From the NCBI GenBank assembly GCA_028023455.1, contig JAQFVV010000063.1:4207081-4271080 (forward strand): 64,000 bases of DNA. The letters are read 5' to 3'. Origin of the DNA: Epiperipatus broadwayi (taxonomy: Eukaryota > Onychophora > Udeonychophora > Euonychophora > Peripatidae). The notes under the pieces were generated by a model. It did no database searches. It had not been told where the DNA came from and worked only from the letters and a program-made list of their open reading frames with translations. The position numbers were made by a program, and so were the translations under genes. Each line of letters starts with the position of its first letter. Position 1 is the first letter of the stretch. Below are positions 25,512-35,045 of this stretch, in pieces.

Positions 25512-25848
25512 TTAGATCTAAACATTGCAAGCATAAAGCTAAACTAGTCAATATAAAATCAAAACTACCCCAAATCTAAAATTAAACCAGACCAGAATAA
25601 AAATAATATTAAAACACAACCTAAGGTTTCACTGCTACAAGCAGACTTCTTCTAATATTAAGGGTGGATGGGAAGTGAATGGATTTGTGGGTAGTTTTTA
25701 ATAGTATATATAAGTTGTGTTTTTTTATTATTTCTTTACACTTGAGAAGTCTGCTTGTAGCAGTGAAACCTTAGGTTGTGTTTTAATATTATTTTTATTC
25801 TGGTCTGGTTTAATTTTAGATTTGGGGTAGTTTTGATATTAGATCTAG
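25512..25848. mobile_element. Foldback element with 93-bp perfect arms
   Basis: Positions 25558-25650 and 25745-25837 are exact inverted copies over 93 bp, with a 94-bp spacer. The palindromic word TAGATCTA lies outside both arms (near 25513 and 25841). On the left it is separated from the arm by an extra ~37 bp, so the boundary or a later insertion there is uncertain. No ORF is present. Perfect long arms imply a recent insertion or ongoing arm conversion. Confidence 0.85.
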
Positions 25849-26738
25849 AACAAATATTGATTTCAGTTATTGTTCGGGATTTATTTTGTTAATCACTTGT
25901 TTATTCATTGTTTTTAATAAATGATTATTTATTTTAATAAATGATTATTTATTAAAAGTAGGAGTGTTTTAATTCCCTTTGACTTACTTTACTCATAAGC
26001 CATTTGGTTTCAAACCATTGAATTGAAAGTAATATGTTATTTAATTCATTCTAGTTAATAATTTTAAGAAAGTTCAGTTTATTCTGCTTTTATTTTTTAT
26101 GAAAATCAAGCATTTAAGATAGTTGCTAATTGGGAAATTGTATTGTAAACCTTTTCTTGAGTGTCTAAAAAGTTTCTAAAATAAGAAGTTAAGAAAGGTT
26201 AAGTGCAGGAGTGTGTTAATTTTGATTGGGATTTATGTAAAGAAGAACTAAGTTTGGTGATTATATCAACTTTTTCTTATCACACATCTATATAAATTTT
26301 ACATTTTGAACAAATTAAAGTGTAATTTTAATTATTATTAGTGGTAATGTTTATTGTTTTTTACGTTTAACATAATTTCTTATTAAAACATTTTATTGGA
26401 GTATTTCATTGATATTAAAAGATGCTTAGCAATTTTTGCTTATGATGATGCCAATTTTAATCCATATTTACTCTATATATTTTGATTATTACTTTATATT
26501 AAGTTCACTACAATTTTAATTACTTAACTATCTTTAAAAAATTTTAAACGTATAATTGAAACATCAAAAAAAATTGAAATTAATCAGTTTTTTCTTTGAA
26601 ATAAAATTTAAAATAACTTATTAGGATGTCAATGAAGTCGGGAGAATATTCAATATCTATGCTTCATACACATTCAAATAATTGAGATCTAATAAACATC
26701 ACGTGATCACCGCTTCTTATACTTGTGTATAACTGTTG
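25849..26738. other. AT-rich non-coding stretch
   Basis: No gene is supported. TAAATGATTATTTATT is tandemly doubled near 25919-25950. A 14-bp word, AATTGAGATCTAAT, at 26680-26693 recurs at 26986-26999 beyond the next element. Confidence 0.5.
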
Positions 26739-26742
26739 TTAA

Positions 26743-26983
26743 AACAGGCAAAACTCACTATACGTATTGCCACACACAGCAAGCTAAAGTAGTCAATGGA
26801 TGCCAGAAGGCTTGTACTTTTAGATCCAAGGCTCCTCACTGACGAAGGCCACAAACCAGAAACTAGTCTTGGGGATATTGGATGAGTAGGCACTAGATGG
26901 GGATTTTATGCACAAGCCTTCTGGCATCCATTGATTACTCTAGCTTGCTGTGTGTGGCAATACGTATAGTGAGTTTGACTGTT
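26743..26983. mobile_element. Palindromic MITE flanked by TTAA
   Basis: The arms (about 26743-26815 and 26914-26983) are inverted copies sharing AAACTCACTATACGTATTGC and the following GCAAGCTA and ATGCCAGAAGGCTTGT blocks. TTAA lies directly outside both ends (26739-26742 and 26984-26987), the target used by piggyBac and Kolobok superfamilies. A wider 14-bp direct repeat (AATTGAGATCTAAT) at 26680 and 26986 offers a competing boundary. The loop contains a hammerhead-like core and sequence shared with the repeat complex at 32433-33440. Confidence 0.7.
26839..26863 (+). other. Hammerhead-like core motif
   Basis: CTGACGA is followed after 13 bases by GAAAC. These are the two invariant blocks of a hammerhead ribozyme core at the right spacing for a short stem II, but stem II pairing here is weak and no convincing stem III and cleavage triplet is seen. 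It is probably a decayed or non-functional copy. Confidence 0.3.
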
Positions 26984-27290
26984 TTAATTGAGATCTAATT
27001 ATCATTAGTTGTTTTTTATTTTATTAATAATAGTCATTAGGAAATCCTCCCTACGCATGTGCCCTATGAATGTATAAAATCAAGACATAGTCTTTGGAAA
27101 GATAAGAATGAATACACCTTATCTTTTTTATCTAAATTTATATATATATACAGACCAATCTAGAGCATTTAGAAATGAAAGAGTGATGGTCTTAATCACT
27201 TTTAATTCCATTCACCATTTATTAATAAGTGACGTTTGCGAAATGTTTACAATTTACGGCACGTCATTAGACGTAATATTAAAAATACAT

Positions 27291-27375
27291 AACTAATTAT
27301 TTATTTATCTAGCCCCGTGTTTTATTTGTAATAGCCATTACAAATAAAACACAGCGTTAGATAAATAACTAATTA
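27291..27375. mobile_element. Tiny palindromic MITE with 9-bp direct repeats
   Basis: A 67-bp hairpin (27300-27366) has a near-perfect core, GTGTTTTATTTGTAAT against ATTACAAATAAAACAC. The word AACTAATTA flanks it at 27291-27299 and 27367-27375. Nine-base duplications are typical of Mutator-like elements, but the flanks are AT-rich and the match could be partly chance. Confidence 0.55.
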
Positions 27376-28490
27376 CGTATTATTAATAATATTTTTCATA
27401 ATAAATTTATCAAAGAAATAGATTTAATTTAATCATGAAGCACCTTATGATACGATGATTTGCTTATTCATCTGCTTCTCTATGATCTAGGGTTTGAATC
27501 TGAACTGAGTAAACCTACGATATTTTTTTATGTTGCAAATAAGCTTAGGATTTTTGTAAACATGCATCTATCTCCTAAGTTGGTCAGGAATGATAGTATA
27601 CTGATTGTAAAAATAAAAAAATGTAGTTGTAATATGAAACTTATTTTTACTTCTATGAATTTGTTACACACTTAAAGTCTGGGCCCATTGTTTACTTTCC
27701 TTTAACCCCTTTTTATTTTGAATTATCTTTAAAAGTGAATTCTGCAAATGTCGGGGGGGGGGGTTGTTATTAATAGTTTTAGCATTTAATGTTATTCTTT
27801 TGTTATTTCTCATTATGATAATTTATTTATTCAATAATAGATTCATTTGAAATGCAAATTTATTTCATTTCTTACCGTTTAATGAAGTATTGATCTGTGA
27901 CTGTAAAATAAATAAATGAGAAATTGTTTATTTCAACATCGTCCTTTTCCATTAAATCGGCATTAATTTAGAATTTATCGTTGTCTTTATAAGTAGAATG
28001 TCTTTGTCTTTTTTTTTCTTTTTGTGTATTGGATTTTAAAATCTGTATATATATAACAAAATCGTTCAATTATAAAGGTAATAAAAATAACTAAGAAAAC
28101 AGCTGCCTGCAGACGTAATAATTTTCTTATTATTAATGGCATTTGTATTATAATAAATTGAAAGCATTATATTAAAATATTTCTGGATAGAAAGCAAATG
28201 TTTGAAACTAATTAACATCCAGTATAATAAAATATAATTAACTGAAAAATTTTTTTTATAAATTAATAATAATTTAATGGAAGTATATTTAAATTATTAA
28301 AATTTTATATTCATTGTTTATAGCTTGTTTTAAAAGTTAAATACACTTATTGTCTGGATTGCTAAATTACATTCTATCTCAGAACTTAACTGAGTATTGT
28401 TTATTTAGAGCCAGAAAGAAAGTCATTTACACCATTAATTACCTATATATGTATTACGGAAATTTCTGTTATATATTTACTAAGTACTTA
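27376..28490. other. AT-rich non-coding stretch with G11 run
   Basis: No gene is supported. An uninterrupted run of 11 G lies at 27753-27763, unusual in this AT-rich setting. A plus-strand frame of 71 codons at 27460 lacks any motif. Confidence 0.5.
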
Positions 28491-28567
28491 CTAATAACAA
28501 TATAATATAAAATTATTGCTGGTTATTTAATTATTATGACTATATGAATTTTAATTTCAAGAGCAAC

Positions 28568-28603
28568 GTTTCGACTATTTACATCCTTATAGCCTTTTTC
28601 AAG
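28568..28603 (-). other. Hammerhead-like core, degenerate
   Basis: On the minus strand CTTGAAAAA is followed by GGCTA, a spacer, TAGTC and then GAAAC. GGCTA and TAGTC can pair with one G-U. The CTGANGA block is mutated. The arrangement is like that at ends of Penelope-like elements, where hammerhead motifs are known. Confidence 0.25.
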
Positions 28604-28850
28604 CCACTAAAATATACAAAAAATAACAAAATAAATAAAATAAAACATTATATAATCATTAAACCCTATATATATTTCAAATCTTCACAAAATTTTTTTT
28701 AAAAAATTTTTTCTTTTAAAAACATAAATCTAATATAAAACATAAAAACATTACCTTCCTATTTAAAAACCTACAATTTAAACTCTATTTAAACCACTCT
28801 TTTAAATATATTTAGATAAAATACCTCAAAACCAGCTTATCACTACAAAA

Positions 28851-29110
28851 ATCAATTAGTTTTTAAATTCCTTAATATAAAAAATTTTTCTTTTAAACTT
28901 ACTTTATAATTAATTATTTTTCTAAAAGCTATTTTTCTAATGATACTAGTTTTTTATCTTATAAAATCAATTAGTTTTTTATCATATATTAAATCTTAAT
29001 ATAAAAATTTCCTTTAAAATCTTTTATAATTAATTACTTTCTAAAAGCTATTTGAATTGATGACCAGATTTAGATTTATGAAAATAAATTAGATTTTTTA
29101 TCTGATAGAT
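28851..29110. repeat. Tandem repeat, ~115-bp unit
   Basis: ATCAATTAGTTTTT-like words recur at 28851, 28966 and 29084, and CTAAAAGCTATTT recurs about 117 bases apart. This gives roughly 2.3 diverged units inside the G-poor tract. Confidence 0.6.
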
Positions 29111-31400
29111 TTAACTCTTAACTTATTTTTAGTATTTCCAATATAAGAAACACTTTACCAACATTCCAGCAGTCTAAACATTTTACAATAACACCTTATA
29201 GCTTAAGATACATATTTTTCATATAATTAACTTTTTTAAATCTTCTTTTTATAACAGAGTAATTTAATGTTAAATTTATTTTAATTTTTTTACAAATATT
29301 TTTAACCTAATAAAATATTTTGATACTTAAACCTAGTAAATTTTATTAATATTATTAACTTATTATTAATTTTATTTCCCTTAATCTCTAATTAAATCAA
29401 ATATAATCTGAAAAATTTTCCAATAATTTTATTTGATATATTAATAAATCCTTTTTTATCAATTCTAATCTTCCAATAATAAATCATAGAACATACAATA
29501 TTTTTTAATTCTTTTTTTATAATATTATTTTAAATTATATCAATGCTGAAAACCAGTGTAATTAGACAGAAATGTTTTTTCTAAAAACAGAGTATTAATA
29601 CTTATTTTATTATTTTTTATAATTTTTCAATTTTTAACCATATATTCAATTTTATTACCACTCTTTTCCATGTAAACTAATACTTTCTCTTATTAAATTA
29701 AAACTTCTTCTTTATTCCTTAAAACCAGAAATACACAACATATCTACAAAAAAACAAGGACAACATCTAAATCTAAAAAATCTTTTCAAAATATTATATA
29801 TCATCTCTAAAACCCCTAAGCAACTCCCCATACTTAATCATTACCTCTAAACCACTTAAATTTAAAACCAAATTTTACACAAATCAATAAAATCTCAGTA
29901 ATAAATAAGAATCTATTTTTAATTTTTTATTTTTACACTAAAAATCCAAAGATAATTAATAGCTATATGACAACATATTATACATATTTATAATACAATA
30001 ACAAAATAAATATTTTTAAACTTAATATTCTTCAAAAATTATTTAATTTTTCTATAAAACCATTGAGTGTATACTTTATTATTTTTATTTACTTTACTAT
30101 ATTTTTTAAAAAAATTATTAAATACCCATTTAGAAATATTCTCATAAAAGTATCCTACAACTAATAATTGGTCTTAGGGGAATACCACTTTAGTACCTTT
30201 GGTATCCCTGTAATTTTCACATCTAATATCCATCCTTTTAAGCAGAACATTTCTATTTTGTAATATATCCTTTATTTTCTAATTCAGTAATATTTTATTA
30301 ATTTTTATATTAATTTCCCTTATCTTTTTTTTATTTTAAAAACTTTTAATAAATTACCTTTTTTTATTATATTCTTTTCTCAATTATTACCATACTGTAG
30401 ATTTATCTCCTTTCAAAAAACCAACTTTATATTTTAATCTATATTACTATATATTTATTCACTTTTATTATTAACATTTTTTATTTATTATTATTTTACA
30501 TTATATTCTATTTTTTAAATTCATATTCAATTTCATTAAATAGATTCTTATTCATTCCTATATTATCCTTATTTTAAATTTATCAATAATTAGTCTTTTT
30601 TTTTTTTATCTTATTTGTCTCAAATACACATGTGTATTTGCACATATTTGCCCTTTATTTAAAATATTATTTCATCTTTGTCAAAAACTTATTTCAAATT
30701 AATTATAAACTTTTCTTTAAACCATTATTACAATTTTTCTCTTAGATAAAACATTTTTATTTCAATTATTATTTTTTATATTATTTTTATTTATAACAAA
30801 TAAGTTTTTTATTATGTCTATTAATTACTTTTTTTAAAATTTCCATCTTATTATAAAAAATTGGTATAGCAAAATACTTCCCTAAATGTAATTAATTTGT
30901 CAAACAATATATAATTTCTTTATTTTTATCAATAAATATTCCTTTTTAACATATATATCTTATAAATTTATGTAATATTTTCCTTTCCCATTTAAAACTA
31001 TATTATCTTTAAAAAACTCTTAATATTATTAATTTAATAAACCCAGGAATCAAACCATAAGATTACAGCTTTAAAAATCTAATATCCAAATTTTTTTTAC
31101 AATTTTTAATTTAAATTTAATCCATTCATTATATATCTAATACAAATTTTAAACGTTTATATTCCTATTTTGTTCCTTAATTTAAAAACAAATGTTCTTT
31201 TAATCCCAATAAGTATTAGTTCGTTAATCTTGAAACACAATCAACCATGTTGTTATTCTTCACGTTAATAAAAAAAACACTCCAAGTTTGTTATTTTATA
31301 TTTTGAATTTGTTTCGACTTTTTTAAAAAAAGCAAGAAAAATTTATGCACTTACTAATAACAATATATTAATGATTATTGCTGGTTATTAATATATTTAT

Positions 31401-32009
31401 CTGATATACTTGATATCGTAATTGTGAGTGAACAAAATTTGACGCTTATGAATCTTATTGTAACTTAAAAATGATATAATTTTTGAAAAAAAAAAATGTC
31501 GTTTATATATCTTTATTTGATTTATCTTTATATATGCAGAATTTTTAATCTCGAACCATCTTTTTTTCTCAAAACGAGAATACTTAATTACATTAACTAA
31601 TGTTTAAATCTAGGTTGTAATAAGATGATTGAAAAAGATGTAATAACTTTAAAACCATCAATACAACGTCAATATTGGCACTTGCAATTTAAGAAGTATC
31701 TGTCTACTCTAAGCAGTTGTCAATTTTGTGATTTATTCATTTTATATTAAACTGGACAATCGAAAGAAAATGCAATAAACAGTAAAAACAAAGATTTATA
31801 CCCATTTTTAAAATATTTTTGTTTACTAATTGCTTTTGTATGGTTTTATTCATTCTGTCTTGGTGACTGAAATACTCACAATTTATATTTATACTTTGAT
31901 ATTGCTGGAGGAGAAATTGGCATTATTTCACTTATCTTTGTAACTTTTTATTTCTAAAGTAATTAATTCTAAAAAGTTAATACTTTTTTTGTGCAAACTG
32001 TAATATTTA
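31401..32009. other. AT-rich non-coding stretch
   Basis: No gene or element is supported. Normal G content resumes here. Confidence 0.5.
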
Positions 32010-32271
32010 TGTTCATGTTATAAACATGAAACAAGAAAAGATATAATTGTACTAAGTATGTTATTCGCTGAGCATGCTTCGATCCGACTAATGTCAAAAC
32101 ATTTTGTGCTGAAAGAGATCATAGGAGATTTAAGGAATCTTGGGCTATGGCTAGGGACTCCTATGCATTTCATAGGTTATAATGTTGTTTTACGAACTGT
32201 GTGAATATGATTGATTAGTGAAAAGCATGGTCGATTATATCTTTTCTTGTTTCATGTTTATAACATGAACA
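32010..32271. mobile_element. MITE with TA target duplication and 38-bp TIRs
   Basis: The ends are exact inverted copies (32010-32047 and 32234-32271), starting TGTTCATGTTATAAACATG. TA lies outside each end (32008-32009 and 32272-32273), the target of Tc1/mariner-type elements. The first 22 bp of each TIR are themselves nearly palindromic, giving hairpins at each tip. The 186-bp interior has no coding potential. Confidence 0.85.
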
Positions 32272-32527
32272 TATGTATTTGTAATACAGTATCATGTTTG
32301 TTTCTAACTAATAACACTGGAAACTAATCTGATTTTATGCTTTCTTTGAATAATTACATCATTGTTTTTATTAAAAAAATATTTTAGACCCATGTTAAAT
32401 CTAGAAATTGGAAATATTTTTTTCCATTAATTATCCCAGCAGTACACTTTCTGTAAGTTTTAGTAACGGACAGAAGCAGGTAATAGTGATTAATAAATTT
32501 CTATCCAGTGTTGTATATCCCAGATTG

Positions 32528-32552
32528 GTTTCAAGCTTAGAGTTTTCATTAG
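32528..32552 (-). other. Hammerhead-like core motif
   Basis: The minus strand reads CTAATGA, then a 13-base segment in which AAxCT can pair with AGCTT, then GAAAC. One base of CTGATGA is changed. It belongs to the first unit of the repeat complex. Confidence 0.3.
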
Positions 32553-33357
32553 TGAGAACCTTTGGATCTTAGACCAGTGTTGGGTCCTCCTCTGCCATTC
32601 ATTATTTATCTTTTTGCTCCACTATTACCTCAATTTGAAAAACCTAATATCTTCTTAATCTAAGCCAACTTCAGTTATATAGAATTCAAACCACTTCAGT
32701 TTCTATACATTATAGTGTTCTTAACTTCAAACATCCTGTAGCCAGAAATAATTTAAATTTAATAAAATATCACAGGACTCTATCACATAATTTTATCTTA
32801 TGCAATATTATTCTCTACCACACTTGTTTTGTTTCAACAAAGCTATGCCACTTACAATAAGCTTTACTAATTCATAGATGTAGATAATAGTGCTTAATAA
32901 ATTCCTATTCAGTGCTGCCCTATTCAATATTCCCAGAGTAATTTATGCTTATGGCTTTCATTAATGAAGAGTTTTGAATCTTGAACTATTGTCCTGATCT
33001 TTAAGATTTAATACATTCGTCTCTTTATCTTTCTGTTGAAAAACATTCATATGTTTTCAATTTAAATCAACTTGTCTGTATAGTCATATAGAACTGAAAC
33101 CAGTTCACTTTTCATACATTACCTTAATTATTTTTTTTGTAACAGTTGTAAACACCTCTAAATTATAACTAGGAACAGTATAAAACCAATAAAATATCAT
33201 ATGATTTTAGATAACTCAGTGTTATTCCAGCAGCACAATTCATGTTTTTCAATTTAGACTGTTAATTTGATAGTGAAACAAAGGTAAAAGATGTTTGGCA
33301 GAGGAAAAGGACATTAGTTCCTAAAGGTTCAAACATCCTGGAGTCAAAAGTTTTTGA

Positions 33358-33382
33358 CTGATGAAAACCATAAGCTTGAAAA
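33358..33382 (+). other. Hammerhead-like core motif
   Basis: CTGATGA is intact, followed by a 13-base segment able to form a short hairpin ending GCTT, then GAAAA in place of GAAAC. It lies at the equivalent position of the inverted unit. Confidence 0.3.
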
Positions 33383-33560
33383 TAGTTTTGGGATATTGCA
33401 GAGGACAGCATTGGATAGGGATTTATTAAACACATTTGCATTTGTGAATTAATAAAGCCTGCAGTAAGTAGCATAGTTGTAATGAAAACAAGAGATTTTG
33501 CTTGAGCACCATTGAGTAAGCTGGTCATTTGATAGAGTTATGCTTATGTATTTGATTAAT

Positions 33561-33887
33561 AAAAAATAGTGCTTTTAAAAACTGATCAGTAATTAAAAAC
33601 AGGTTCTAATTTATCCTCTGTTGAGTGTATTGGCTCATGTAACAAATTCAAATTTTAATTATGCAAAAAATTATTTTTATTATACTTTCCTAATAATTGG
33701 CGCTGTTGTTTTTTTTTTTTAATTTTCCTTGAAGCAGTCAGTTGCAGTTCTGAAAGTATCTAAATTCCAACTTTTTCCATAAATAATAGAATTTTTACAA
33801 AATAGAAGCCTGTTTAAATCTATTTTGGATACTGGTTGTTTAATGTTTTTTTGTTTTCATTCTTTATTTTCATACGGCTTTCAACTA
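33561..33887. other. AT-rich non-coding stretch
   Basis: Nothing recognisable between the repeat complex and the inverted SINE structure. Confidence 0.5.
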
Positions 33888-34076
33888 TTTGGACTATTTC
33901 CATCATCTAATTGTGTATTGAATGTCTTTAGAAAAATTTAACTTTATTCAAATATTCCAAATACATTCAATTGTTAGTAGTAGCATATAGGTGCACACTA
34001 CAATGTTTCAAGAGGTATTATTCTCCCCCCTTCTTCTGATGTTGTTGGCCTGACCAGTGGCAGTACATGTAGCATG

Positions 34077-34149
34077 GTAATCAGACCTGGACATTTAGAT
34101 TCTTGAGTATTGAATTTTAAGGTATTGCTCTAACCAACTGAGCCGTCCT
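34077..34149 (-). promoter_or_regulatory. tRNA-like SINE head (pol III boxes), left arm
   Basis: The minus strand reads GGACGGCTCAGTTGGTTAGA, a very tRNA-like box A, followed by the same inserted anticodon region as the other arm. Box B has decayed to GGTCTGATTACC. Confidence 0.6.
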
Positions 34150-34422
34150 ATCAAAGGCAACAGTCGTTAAAAATTTTCTATACTTATCTATGAAGTTCCT
34201 CCTGATTTCTCCACTTTTTCCTAAGACATGGTCTGCTACAAAGAAGAAAATTTAAAGAAGCTGTTCATGTGACAATGGCAAACAATTCCATAAGTCATCC
34301 TAGTCTGACTATACATAATGTATGGAAACCATTACTCAACTTTGCTCTTACCAAAAAGTGGAGAAATCAGGAGGACTTCATAGATAAGTATATGAAATTT
34401 CTGTTGACTGTTGCCTTTGGAA

Positions 34423-34507
34423 GGATGGCTCACTTGGTTAGAGCATTACCTTAAAATTCAATACTCAAGAATTTAAGGGTTCAGGTTCAATTTCCCTGCT
34501 AGCACCA
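34423..34507 (+). promoter_or_regulatory. tRNA-like SINE head (pol III boxes), right arm
   Basis: Box A reads TGGCTCACTTGGTTAGAGC and box B reads GGTTCAATTTC, both close to consensus for RNA polymerase III internal promoters. An A/T-rich insertion replaces the normal anticodon region, and the end reads GCTAGCACCA. It is a SINE head, not a tRNA gene. Confidence 0.65.
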
Positions 34508-34529
34508 TCACTGATCAGGACAGCAACAC

Positions 34530-34563
34530 CTGAAGAAGAAAGGAGAATAATACCTCTTGAAAC
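34530..34563 (+). other. Hammerhead-like core in SINE body
   Basis: CTGAAGA is followed by a segment in which AGAAAGG can largely pair with CCTCTT, then GAAAC. The inverted arm has the same arrangement on the minus strand at 34005-34038, with CAGAAGA. Such CTGANGA...GAAAC blocks are frequent at retroelement 3' regions. Confidence 0.3.
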
Positions 34564-34683
34564 ATTGGGCATATAATAACCTGTGCACTATTACTAACAG
34601 TTGAATGTATTTGGAATATTTAAATAAAGTTAATTTTTTCTAAAGACATTCAATACTCATATAAGATGATGGAAATAATTCAA

Positions 34684-35011
34684 TACATAAATACAACTAA
34701 AATACCATCATCACAGATCTTCAGGAAAACATCATGGTTTGATTGTTCTTTGAGTCAGTTGCCCTGGATTTGTTAGCTAATTCATTTTTTTTTGTATATA
34801 AAATTTAACACATAGAATATTCCAAACTATATATACATTAAAATTACTGTCATATATGTATAATAATAGTTTAAATTTCTAGTAGCATTAAGTTGTTAAA
34901 GGCATAAGAATTTATAAGGAGGAGAGGGGAAGAATAAGAAGTGTATTGTTAATTTATTTTTAATCCAGGGATACTGAAGAATCCTTACTGGATTAGTGGA
35001 TCACAACTCTT

Positions 35012-35045
<34 letters not shown>

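Larger units (their letters stand above)
28491..31400. repeat. G-depleted element-like tract with related end sequences
   Basis: From about 28607 to 31250 the plus strand is strikingly poor in G: hand counts give 12 G versus 44 C in 29161-29520 and 4 G versus 44 C in 29701-29880. The tract is bracketed by two related sequences containing ACTTACTAATAACAATAT and ATTATTGCTGGTTATT (28491-28534 and 31350-31394). A GTTTCGAC-containing motif is also present near both ends (28568 and 31313). This looks like one inserted element. A short minus-strand phrase near 30150-30240 weakly resembles the zinc-binding part of a retroelement integrase, but stops are frequent. The family is unknown. Confidence 0.5.
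32433..33560. repeat. Repeat complex: two direct units and one inverted unit
   Basis: Units begin near 32433, 32808 and 33221 with a CCAGCAGTACA-like phrase. The first two share AATAAATT(T/C)CTAT(C/T)CAGTG and a following TTTTCATTA...GAG block about 400 bp apart. The third, at about 33270-33440, carries the same sequence inverted, so part of the locus is palindromic. The minus-strand frame at 33262-33528 is a translation of the inverted unit and is not supported as a gene. Related fragments occur at 12775 and 26820-26915. Confidence 0.65.
33888..34683. repeat. Inverted duplication containing two tRNA-type SINEs
   Basis: Arms of ~335 bp (33888-34221 and 34352-34683) are inverted copies around a ~130-bp centre. 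Each arm carries a tRNA-like head, a body containing GAGAATAATACCTCTTGAAA and a 3' part containing GAATGTATTTGGAATATTT and TCTAAAGACATTCAATAC. About 80 bp upstream of the tRNA heads (including GAGAAATCAGGAGGA) are also shared, so the arms arose by inverted duplication of a larger segment and not by two independent SINE insertions. The plus-strand frame at 34269-34454 crosses the structure and is not a gene. Confidence 0.8.

Noticed and set aside
33262-33528. Minus-strand frame of 88 codons
   Set aside because: It follows the inverted unit of the repeat complex; homologous units on the other side do not keep the frame open.
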